A DNA stretch of 64,000 nt from Christiangramia sp. OXR-203 (GTDB lineage Bacteria > Bacteroidota > Bacteroidia > Flavobacteriales > Flavobacteriaceae). Positions 1 to 6,695 of this stretch are shown here, one piece after another. The stretch is taken from the NCBI RefSeq assembly GCF_034372165.1, contig NZ_CP139698.1:2108001-2172000 (forward strand), given 5' to 3'. How positions within the stretch are numbered: position 1 is the first letter of the stretch; each line of letters starts with the position of its first letter. The notes beneath the pieces are model-generated. The model saw nothing but the letters and a program-made list of their open reading frames with translations. It had not been told where the DNA came from and did no database searches. Both the position numbers and the translations under genes were made by a program.

Positions 1-1
1 A

Positions 2-1855
2 AAAGGCATTGACGACCTGCCCACCATTCCCATAGTATTGAGCGAATGGACGGACTTGAAACCAGAAAATGTGCATCGTATGCTCCACAACGCATCCGAC
101 TGGTTTGCCATACAAAAAGGGACTACACAGAGTTATGCCGAGGCTATTAAAAAGGGGCACTTTAAAACAAAACTTCATAATGAATGGAAACGGATGCTTG
201 CAATGGACGTGAGCGATGTGTATTATGACAAATTCCTCATCAATGGCAAAAGTGAAAATGAAGATACATCCCTCAAGGGCTTAAAAGCTGGCGATAAAGT
301 ACGGCTGCGCGTTTCAAATGGCGGTGCTTCCAGTTATTTTTGGCTTACCTACGCCGGTGGTAAAATAACCGTGGTGGCCAACGACGGTAATGATGTGGAA
401 CCTGTGGATGTTGATAGAATGTTTATTGCTGTATCAGAAACCTATGATGTGGTTGTTACCATTCCTGCGGACAATACTGCCTTTGAATTTTTAGTAACAC
501 CGGAAGACCGTACAAAATCGGCTTCCATATATCTTGGAGAGGGCATTAAAAAACTTACGGAACGGCTTCCAAAACTGAAATATTTTGAAGGTATGGAAAT
601 GATGAACGAAATGATGAAGATGAACGGCGATCTGGACCAAATGGGAATGAGTATGAGTATGCAGCAAATGGATATGAACGTGGTGATGTATCCTGAAATA
701 ACCGGTCCTGAGGATAACGGAAAAGACAAGAAAATGGAAATGGATGGCGAAGATCCTAATGGCCACAAAATCGATGGAAAACAGGATATGGATGGAATGA
801 AGATGAGCGAAGCTATGTACAAGAGCAACGAACTTGCAAACATTACGACCCTCAACTACGCTATGTTGAAATCGCCTACGGTAACAAAACTTCCACAGGA
901 TGCACCCATAAAGGAACTGCACTTTACGTTAACCGGCAATATGAACCGTTATGTTTGGAGCTTGGACAATAAGGTTATTTCAGAAAGCGATAAAATATTA
1001 ATAAAAAAAGGGGAGAAAGTAAGGATTACCCTGTATAACAATTCAATGATGCGACACCCGATGCACCTGCACGGCCACGACTTTAGGTTGCTCAACAGCC
1101 AAGGCGAGTATGCACCGCTAAAAAATGTAGTGGATATTATGCCTATGGAAACCGATGTTATCGAGTTTGAGGCCAATGTAGAAGGCGACTGGTTTTTTCA
1201 CTGCCACATATTGTACCATATGATGAGCGGTATGGGCAGGGTTTTCAGTTATGAAAACCAAGAGCCAAATCCTTTGATACCAAACCCTGAATTGGCGTTA
1301 AGAAAATTAAAAGGTGACGACCGGGATTTCCACCTGATGGTAGAAAACGATTTTGCGACCAACGGAAATGATGGATTGCTGATGGCTCAAAGTACACGAT
1401 GGAGTTTTGGCACCGAATGGCGTTTGGGCTACAATGATATGCACGGTTATGAAACAGAAACACACATAGGAAGGTATATTGGAAAAATGCAGTGGCTGAT
1501 ACCGTTTGTTGGGTTTGATTGGCGCTATAGAAAATTGGGACATAATGAGGTTGAGGAAAATTTGTTTAGCCAAAAAAACACCAAAGATAAACGCTCTTTA
1601 GTGAGCATAGGAGTCAATTACACCCTACCGATGTTGGTAATGGCACAAGCAGAAATATTTACGGACGGTAATATCAGGTTACAATTTGAGCGCAATGATA
1701 TACCCGTAACCCAAAGGTTGCGTATGAACCTGATGTGGAATACAGATAAGGAATATATGGCAGGTTTGCGTTATATCACAACACGTAATTTGGGGATTAC
1801 CACTCATTTCGACAGTGATATGGGTTTTGGAGTCGGTCTTAATTTAAATTATTAA
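2..1855 (+). CDS. Multicopper oxidase (CopA-like), 5' truncated by window edge
   Basis: The frame is open to base 2, so the true start lies to the left of the window; a TTG at 38 is not a credible start. What is visible is the end of the second and all of the third cupredoxin domain. Counting from base 38, residues about 185-275 form a Met/Asp/Lys-rich stretch with repeated MxM motifs typical of copper-resistance oxidases. HPMHLHGH (about 340-347) and HCHILYHMMSGM (about 387-398) carry the type 1, 2 and 3 copper ligands including the T1 Cys and axial Met. After about residue 430 a further 175 residues rich in alternating aromatic segments and ending in NLNY resemble the CopB-type outer-membrane barrel, so the protein may be a CopA-CopB-like fusion (inference). 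It probably oxidises Cu(I) in the periplasm. It is cargo of the genomic island. Confidence 0.88.
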   Translation, partial: KGIDDLPTIPIVLSEWTDLKPENVHRMLHNASDWFAIQKGTTQSYAEAIKKGHFKTKLHNEWKRMLAMDVSDVYYDKFLINGKSENEDTSLKGLKAGDKVRLRVSNGGASSYFWLTYAGGKITVVANDGNDVEPVDVDRMFIAVSETYDVVVTIPADNTAFEFLVTPEDRTKSASIYLGEGIKKLTERLPKLKYFEGMEMMNEMMKMNGDLDQMGMSMSMQQMDMNVVMYPEITGPEDNGKDKKMEMDGEDPNGHKIDGKQDMDGMKMSEAMYKSNELANITTLNYAMLKSPTVTKLPQDAPIKELHFTLTGNMNRYVWSLDNKVISESDKILIKKGEKVRITLYNNSMMRHPMHLHGHDFRLLNSQGEYAPLKNVVDIMPMETDVIEFEANVEGDWFFHCHILYHMMSGMGRVFSYENQEPNPLIPNPELALRKLKGDDRDFHLMVENDFATNGNDGLLMAQSTRWSFGTEWRLGYNDMHGYETETHIGRYIGKMQWLIPFVGFDWRYRKLGHNEVEENLFSQKNTKDKRSLVSIGVNYTLPMLVMAQAEIFTDGNIRLQFERNDIPVTQRLRMNLMWNTDKEYMAGLRYITTRNLGITTHFDSDMGFGVGLNLNY

Positions 1856-2014
1856 TGGAAAATTATGTCCATTCCATCATTGGTAAATTCAAAAATAGAA
1901 TTTCTACGTCATCAAAAAGGAAATTAGGTTTTTCATACGGCGTTAGATTTCCAACTTGTAAAAATTAATGAATTAACAATCGAAAAAGATGGCAGATGTT
2001 GTTTTTTAGAAGTT
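1856..2014. other. Intergenic stretch without recognisable gene
   Basis: Between the multicopper oxidase stop and the integrase remnant I find only very short frames (the longest, from an ATG near 1866, stops after 20 codons). No convincing terminator hairpin or promoter was seen. Confidence 0.4.
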
Positions 2015-2255
2015 CACCACACTATTCAGTACATCATCTGCTTCTTTATGGATAAAATTGCCCCATAATTCAAGGTGGTTTTTAAATCACTATGTCTATA
2101 TAATTTGTAGCATTAAAGGATTAATGGAATCGCTGGCAATCTTGTATGTCTGGCGGTGTGATTAGAAAGACTTTTATTTTTTCTTTTTAGCTATTTTTTT
2201 TAATGTTTTTTAGAAGGTTCGTAGTAATCTGATCATAAATAAAATTGTTCAGTTT
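2015..2255 (-). pseudogene. Remnant of tyrosine recombinase C-terminus
   Basis: Reading the minus strand, broken frames give IYDQITTNLLKNIKK, then SNHTARHT, then PLMLQ and finally FIHKEADDVLNSVV. These match in order the last 100 residues of the intact integrase at 5070-6401 (IYTRTKSTTKLLIKYLKR, SNHIARHS, PLMLQKL, FIHRDADEALDSVI). Box II (HxxR) survives, but at least two frameshifts and stops separate the pieces; one is a 2-base loss at about 2107 relative to the intact copy. Bases 2075-2106 are identical to 5140-5171 (32 bp). It is a dead integrase, probably from an earlier element at the same site. Confidence 0.8.
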
Positions 2256-2437
2256 CTCTGTTTAAAGGTTCACGGAGGCATTAATCACTCCATCTTCCTC
2301 TGATGGGATTCTATTGCACGGAACCGTCAATAGTTGCAGCTAAATTCCAGTTTTTTATAATTATGTGTCATTCTGCTTTACCTTTCATTTTATTTTAAAC
2401 CGACCAGATAATTTTTGCAAATTCCTTTTTAAAGCAT
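2256..2437. other. Degenerate intergenic DNA
   Basis: No frame of useful length. The right part of the integrase remnant's homology fades here and the C-terminal end of the SDR remnant begins at 2438. It is probably eroded coding DNA whose origin I cannot identify. Confidence 0.3.
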
Positions 2438-2837
2438 TTAGGATTTCATTATTCGTGTAAGGATTGACACTCCCAGCATAGGGACACCAAAAACCCCTAT
2501 TACTTTTTTGTGTTCGTAAATCTGATCAAAGGTACTATAATCCTGCGCGCGGTCCTTAAAATCGCCATAAATACCCGGATCGCCTGGTACGGGTTCCCAA
2601 AGGTTATCTTTTCTGTGTGGATCTTCTTGCTCATTTGTTAACTGACCCTCAATCCCGTATTTTGCCATATAATGGTCAAGAAAATCGGGCACTAATTTAT
2701 TTCGTAAAATTGTTTGAATCGTAGGGTATCCTACCATCCTTAGCCGATCTACTGTTTTTCGACTTCTACAATGGCCCTGGCCGCAACTTCCGGCTGGTAT
2801 ATTTTTCCCACAGGCATAGGTTTTTGGATAAACCTTG
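2438..2837 (-). pseudogene. C-terminal remnant of an SDR-family oxidoreductase
   Basis: The readable part (about 2438-2750) encodes MVGYPTIQTILRNKLVP, FLDHYMAKYGIEGQ and DNLWEPVPGD, the typical C-terminal third of classical short-chain dehydrogenases with a membrane-proximal tail. Upstream, another frame reads IYQPEVAARAIVEVEKQ, the segment that normally precedes this, so a frameshift lies near 2755. The Rossmann fold, the catalytic Ser-Tyr-Lys and the start are all missing. The upstream edge is fused directly to a different dehydrogenase fragment. No functional product is expected. Confidence 0.7.
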
Positions 2838-3202
2838 TTTTTACCCAGACTGCTCCACTTCAAAATCCTGTAATTCTTTCAGAAGCCTTTCGGTGCCTTC
2901 CACAGTAATTTTTTGATAAAGAGGGCTGGATTCTCCTGAAAAATCATAATAAGCCGCAAGATGCACCACAGAGGCAATTCTATTTCCATAGGCAAAACGT
3001 ACTCGTTCAAAGGCATTTTTTATACTGGTATCTGAGGTGAAGTCTATACATACACATTCTGCCGTGGGTGGAGGAAAGGGATAACCCACATTATCCAGCC
3101 CTACGACAAGATACTTTTTAGCAAGTTCGTTAATATGGTTAGCCCACTGCTTCCACTCACAACAATAACTTCTTTATTTGCCTGAATTGCCGGTTTGTCC
3201 AT
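2838..3202 (-). pseudogene. N-terminal remnant of an NAD-dependent epimerase/dehydratase
   Basis: From an ATG at 3202 the frame reads KEVIVVSGSSGL, a recognisable NAD-binding GxxG loop. It then shifts frame at about 3135 into NELAKKYLVVGLDNVGYPF and continues as HLAAYYDFSG and TVEGTERLLKELQDFEVEQ, characteristic of extended SDR epimerases up to about residue 115. It stops at 2841 where the C-terminal fragment of another SDR begins, so an internal deletion has joined two former neighbours. The active site YxxxK is absent. Confidence 0.7.
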
Positions 3203-3205
3203 GCC

Positions 3206-3329
3206 TTATATTATACTATAAATTTTATACTTCGTCCATCTACCCTATCTCTTTTATGGGATTTAAATTCATATGCTTCACATCAGGATCGTCACACCAA
3301 CTTCACTGTCACCTTTCAAATTTTTTCAA
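3206..3329. other. Short spacer without gene
   Basis: AT-rich spacer between the dehydrogenase remnant and the terminator of the Cys-rich protein gene. No open frame or promoter-like element was noticed. Confidence 0.3.
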
Positions 3330-3355
3330 AAAAACCCGGACGTGGCCGGGTTTTT
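3330..3355 (-). terminator. Terminator of the Cys-rich copper-binding gene
   Basis: Inverted repeat AAAAACCCGG - acgtgg - CCGGGTTTTT, 21 bases past the stop codon of the minus-strand gene at 3377. It has A and T tracts on both sides and could also act on the other strand. Confidence 0.8.
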
Positions 3356-3376
3356 AACAAAACTTGATTTAAATCT

Positions 3377-3697
3377 TTAAGCTTTAAAAGTAGCACAAGC
3401 TTCTGCACATTCGCGACATGCTTTCGCACAATCCTTACAGTGCTGTGCATCATGTTTATCACATTCCTGAGCACATTTTTCGCATACTTTTTTGCAATAA
3501 TCAACTAACCCCTGTACATCTTTATAACTGGTTGCTAAAATTTGACTTAAGGCAGAACAGGCTTCAGCACAAACATGGTCTATACGAATACAATCTACCA
3601 TCATCTTTACATCATCTTCATCAAGACAGGCATCTGCACAAAAATTACAATGGTTAATACAATTTCCAAGGGCTTTAATTAGTTTTTCATTTCTCAT
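3377..3697 (-). CDS. Four-helix-bundle copper-binding protein (Csp/DUF326-like)
   Basis: The 106-residue product contains 16 cysteines in CxxxC and CxxC patterns (residues 13, 17, 20, 24, 36, 43, 47, 68, 72, 75, 79, 87, 90, 94, 97, 101). That is the signature of the ferredoxin-like DUF326 and copper storage protein family, in which Cys thiolates line the core of a four-helix bundle and bind many Cu(I) ions. It has no signal peptide or Tat motif, so it should be cytosolic, like Csp3. It sits on the same island as a periplasmic multicopper oxidase, consistent with copper sequestration plus oxidation. Copper binding is inferred from family and cysteine pattern; zinc or another soft metal cannot be excluded. 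Confidence 0.87.
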   Translation of the reverse strand: MRNEKLIKALGNCINHCNFCADACLDEDDVKMMVDCIRIDHVCAEACSALSQILATSYKDVQGLVDYCKKVCEKCAQECDKHDAQHCKDCAKACRECAEACATFKA

Positions 3698-3811
3698 AAT
3701 TTATTAAATTTTTTGATTCTACATAAAATTAAGCATGCACATTAAAAATTACTTTTAAAATTATGCTAAGGTCTTTCTGTTTTAAATTATTTTAACTTAG
3801 ATGTAAAATAA

Positions 3812-4819
3812 TTAAGAATATTTTGTGTCTACATGTTCCCAATTCCATCCTTCCTGACGCACTAAAGTTTTGAAAAATAGACGATTTTTGCTCACCTTTG
3901 CTGAAAACCCATCCGTATCAAAATTCTCCAGTATAAGTTCCTTTTCTAAAAGCCTATGAGTAGTTGAAGCCGGAGGGCCCGAAGGTAAGAGCCTCATGTG
4001 GGTTACCTCGGCGATTACTTCAAAATAATTATCATAAGCTACTATTAGTGGTTTTATGTCTTTAGAATCAGGTCTGAATTCCTCTTTAATTTGATCTGAA
4101 ATAATCAACAAAGCTTCATAAAGCCTTGCCAGTTGCAGAATAATCGCATTTTTCCCTTTATTATTATGAAAATAGTGAATTACCGGGTAAGCCCGGTGTT
4201 GCTGGCTATATTTGATTATGGAGTCTGAAATTTCATCAATTTTACCTGTTAGCCGATCGAAATTTTCACCATTCCAGGCACTCATTACAATTTCTTCGGG
4301 ACTGCTTCCCAGTGTACTTAAACTTATGCCAAGTTTACGCTGGTCTATGACTGCTGAAAGGACCGGAATAAAATAGGTGACAGACATGGTGAGGAGAATA
4401 AGCCCTGTAAAGGAATATATAGTGGTAAGTACCCTCCAAAGATCGGTGGAGGCTACATAATCCCCCATTCCTAAAGTTGAAACCGTAAATCCACTATAAT
4501 ACGTAATTTGCCAGAAACCGGCCGGAATTTTTGTGGTACTATCTATAATAGAGCCAGGAGAAGAATAAAGTATAAAAACCATGCTCGCCCATAAAAAGAA
4601 TACCCAGATTAGCACAATAGAAATTAGTAGAAAATAACCCGCATGGGCCAGCAATTTAGAATTACCGTTCCTGCCAGAAATCAGCAATAAAAACTTCCAG
4701 AAAAAATGTGAAAAACGGCTGGTAAGCCAACCCCCGCCCTGCATGGATAAAGTGGTTTGCAGAATATCCAGAACTATGGCGACATACAGGATTATTCCGA
4801 TAATTAGATAAATTTCCAT
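3812..4819 (-). CDS. Potassium channel family protein (two-pore-helix ion channel)
   Basis: The 335-residue protein has hydrophobic segments at about 2-22, 60-84 and 128-156. A re-entrant pore at about 103-121 carries the filter TLGMGDY (115-121), matching the T-x-G-x-G-D type of Ion_trans_2 potassium channels with Met in place of the usual Tyr/Phe. The remaining 175 residues are soluble and helical; I recognise no RCK/TrkA-N nucleotide-binding motif in them. It stands alone between the copper-binding gene and the integrase and is cargo of the island. The selectivity is inferred from the filter. Confidence 0.82.
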   Translation of the reverse strand: MEIYLIIGIILYVAIVLDILQTTLSMQGGGWLTSRFSHFFWKFLLLISGRNGNSKLLAHAGYFLLISIVLIWVFFLWASMVFILYSSPGSIIDSTTKIPAGFWQITYYSGFTVSTLGMGDYVASTDLWRVLTTIYSFTGLILLTMSVTYFIPVLSAVIDQRKLGISLSTLGSSPEEIVMSAWNGENFDRLTGKIDEISDSIIKYSQQHRAYPVIHYFHNNKGKNAIILQLARLYEALLIISDQIKEEFRPDSKDIKPLIVAYDNYFEVIAEVTHMRLLPSGPPASTTHRLLEKELILENFDTDGFSAKVSKNRLFFKTLVRQEGWNWEHVDTKYS

Positions 4820-5069
4820 ATAGGTATTTTTGGTTAGTTAAATAGGCCGAAAAATTAAGGCATTCAATTATTTTGATAGAGAACTAAATAAAATTTGGTC
4901 TAAGTTCATGCCGTATCGAGCCATTCTATTCAGGATATTAAAATTTTTAAATGATGGTGAAAAATATCCGGTGTCAAAATTAAAGCTTAGATTTTATATA
5001 AGAAATCAAGTAAAGATTACATAATGTAAGGATTATCATAAGATTAAACTTAAGAAAGATAATCTCAAA

Positions 5070-6401
5070 TTAAAAGTTAATAACACTATCCAGAGCTTCA
5101 TCAGCATCACGATGAATAAAATTTGCCTGATAATTTAAAGTGGTTTTTAAATCACTATGTCTATATAATTTTTGCAGCATTAAAGGGTGAATTCTATCAC
5201 CTGCAATATTTCCAAAGCTATGACGGGCTATATGATTCGATAATGTTTTATCAATGCCACAGAGTTTAGCTATTCTTTTTAAATATTTAATGAGAAGTTT
5301 AGTGGTACTCTTTGTCCGTGTATAAATTTGTTCGGCTTGAGTTTGATCTACTTCCCGTAAAAAAGGGAATAAATATCCATTATTGAATTTCTTATCTGGG
5401 CGATAGTAATCAATTATAATCCTAGCTTTATCAGGAATTTTTAAACTTAGAGGTTTACCATTTTTTTCCATGACATAGTATAAACGTTTATCCTTGAAAT
5501 CAGACCATTTTAATTTAATTACATCTGAGATTCGCATCCCGGCAAAATAAAAAGAAAACAACCATATGTTGTGAGTATGCCATATAGTTGAGTACTTCTC
5601 TAATTCGAGTGATTCTATCTTCTCAATTTCTTCTACATTCAATCCAATTTTATTACCTGAGGATATTCTAATTTTCTCTTTCTCACCAGCAAAAGGATAA
5701 TATTTCTGGGCAATTACTCCTTCTTTAATTGCAATATTATAAAGAGTTCTAATGAAAATAAGCTGATTGGTTATTGTCCTTGGTTTATGATTCAGGTAAG
5801 AAGAACAAAATGTCTTATATTTTCTAATAAAAGATTCGTCAATATCCCTGAATCTTAGGTTATCATTTTTTTTAAAATATGCAACGCCATCCATCCAGTG
5901 ATATTTAGATCTTCTTGCCTCGCTCACTCGCTTTAACCGTCTTTGTTTAATTTCTTGGATGATTTTTGCCTTACTTCTCGAATTCTTTAGTTGTATAAAT
6001 TCTTCAATATTATATAGTATTGATAACTGCGCTTTAGCAACTGAAAAAACTCCCGTGTCATATTTACTTTGGATATGTTCAGTGGCAACAGTAAAGAAAG
6101 ATTTAGAGCCATCTGGCCCTTTTAATTTTTGTTTTATTTGCCTTGGCGTAATTTTTTTCTCTGCATTGAAATAGATATCATTGACTTCAATCATCCTTTT
6201 CATCAAAAAGTTATTTAACTGCTTAAAGTTTGGATGAGTCTTTTTAACCTTACAAGCAACGTTATCCCAATCTTTTTCAAATACAGAATGTCCCAGCCAA
6301 ACATAATTCGTTTTATAATTTTCGCTAATTCTTAAGGCCAGAGGTATCCTTCCATCCTTCTTTTTCATGTTTTTCCTCAAAACAATCTTTAAATTTGCCA
6401 T
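5070..6401 (-). CDS. Tyrosine recombinase / integrase of the genomic island
   Basis: The 443-residue protein has the Bacteroidota integrase layout: an N-terminal arm-binding domain (about 1-90), a SAM-like core-binding domain (about 105-215) and a catalytic domain. Catalytic residues are seen as GMRISDV (Arg, about 289), NHIARHS (HxxR, about 390-394), LYRHSDLKTT (His) and the nucleophile Tyr in LNY (about 422). Its start lies about 190 bp from a tRNA 3' fragment, the usual position of an integrase next to its attachment site. A decayed homologue of its C-terminal end lies at 2015-2255. The upstream region holds three 11-bp direct repeats. It should catalyse integration and excision of the island. 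Confidence 0.93.
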   Translation of the reverse strand: MANLKIVLRKNMKKKDGRIPLALRISENYKTNYVWLGHSVFEKDWDNVACKVKKTHPNFKQLNNFLMKRMIEVNDIYFNAEKKITPRQIKQKLKGPDGSKSFFTVATEHIQSKYDTGVFSVAKAQLSILYNIEEFIQLKNSRSKAKIIQEIKQRRLKRVSEARRSKYHWMDGVAYFKKNDNLRFRDIDESFIRKYKTFCSSYLNHKPRTITNQLIFIRTLYNIAIKEGVIAQKYYPFAGEKEKIRISSGNKIGLNVEEIEKIESLELEKYSTIWHTHNIWLFSFYFAGMRISDVIKLKWSDFKDKRLYYVMEKNGKPLSLKIPDKARIIIDYYRPDKKFNNGYLFPFLREVDQTQAEQIYTRTKSTTKLLIKYLKRIAKLCGIDKTLSNHIARHSFGNIAGDRIHPLMLQKLYRHSDLKTTLNYQANFIHRDADEALDSVINF

Positions 6402-6450
6402 ACAGTTAGGATTTAAAACCCTGTAATATAATAATTTACACCTAAAAACT

Positions 6451-6483
6451 AGTACAGAATAAGTACAGAATAAGTACAGAATC
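6451..6483. repeat. Three tandem 11-bp direct repeats upstream of the integrase
   Basis: The units AGTACAGAATA (6451-6461), AGTACAGAATA (6462-6472) and AGTACAGAATC (6473-6483) abut without spacing. At about one helical turn per unit they present the same face of DNA. They lie between the integrase start and the attachment site, where arm-type recombinase, directionality-factor or repressor sites occur in Bacteroidota elements. Function is inferred. Confidence 0.75.
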
Positions 6484-6586
6484 GGTTGATTTTAGGCCAT
6501 ATTATATAATATCAAAATTTATCAAAACAACATTAACTAATTGATTTTCAGGTGTTTTAGATAGATTTGACTTCTAGCAGAATATT

Positions 6587-6628
6587 TTCATAACCCGGAG
6601 GTCCCGAGTTCAAATCTCGGTCTCGCTA
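6587..6628 (+). other. Attachment-site scar: 3' fragment of a CAT-anticodon tRNA gene
   Basis: From the anticodon loop onward the bases fit tRNA geometry exactly: loop TTCATAA (6587-6593), 3' anticodon stem CCCGG (6594-6598), variable AGGTC (6599-6603), T stem CCGAG/CTCGG enclosing TTCAAAT (6604-6620), acceptor strand TCTCGCT (6621-6627) and discriminator A (6628). The bases to the left (ATATT at 6582-6586) cannot pair with CCCGG, and no D arm or 5' acceptor strand is present, so this is not a working tRNA. The CCC at positions 39-41 and the CAT anticodon suit initiator tRNA-Met. It marks the right boundary of the island. Confidence 0.8.
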
Positions 6629-6635
6629 CAAAAAA

Positions 6636-6667
6636 AAAAGGGATTTCGTATTTTCGAAATCCCTTTT
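6636..6667. terminator. Bidirectional terminator at the island/chromosome border
   Basis: AAAAGGGATTTCG (6636-6648) and CGAAATCCCTTTT (6655-6667) form a 13-bp stem with a 6-base loop. It originally ended the tRNA transcript on the plus strand and lies 29 bases beyond the stop of the oxidoreductase operon on the minus strand. Confidence 0.85.
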
Positions 6668-6695
6668 ACTTTTTATCATTTTTTTATTTCCTGAT

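Noticed and set aside
442-922. Long minus-strand open frames opposite the multicopper oxidase
   Set aside because: They arise because the Met/His/Asp-rich coding strand reads as stop-poor Ile/Ser/His-rich sequence in reverse; no start context, family match or plausible composition.
2841-3089. Intact small gene encoding an 82-residue protein
   Set aside because: Its sequence is an internal piece of an epimerase whose true N-terminus lies upstream in another frame; it is part of a pseudogene.
6451-6483. Short CRISPR-like array
   Set aside because: Repeats are 11 bp and abut without spacers; no cas genes are nearby.
6540-6630. A complete tRNA-Met gene next to the integrase
   Set aside because: The anticodon-stem partner (ATATT opposite CCCGG), D arm and 5' acceptor strand are missing; only the part from the anticodon loop onward is present.
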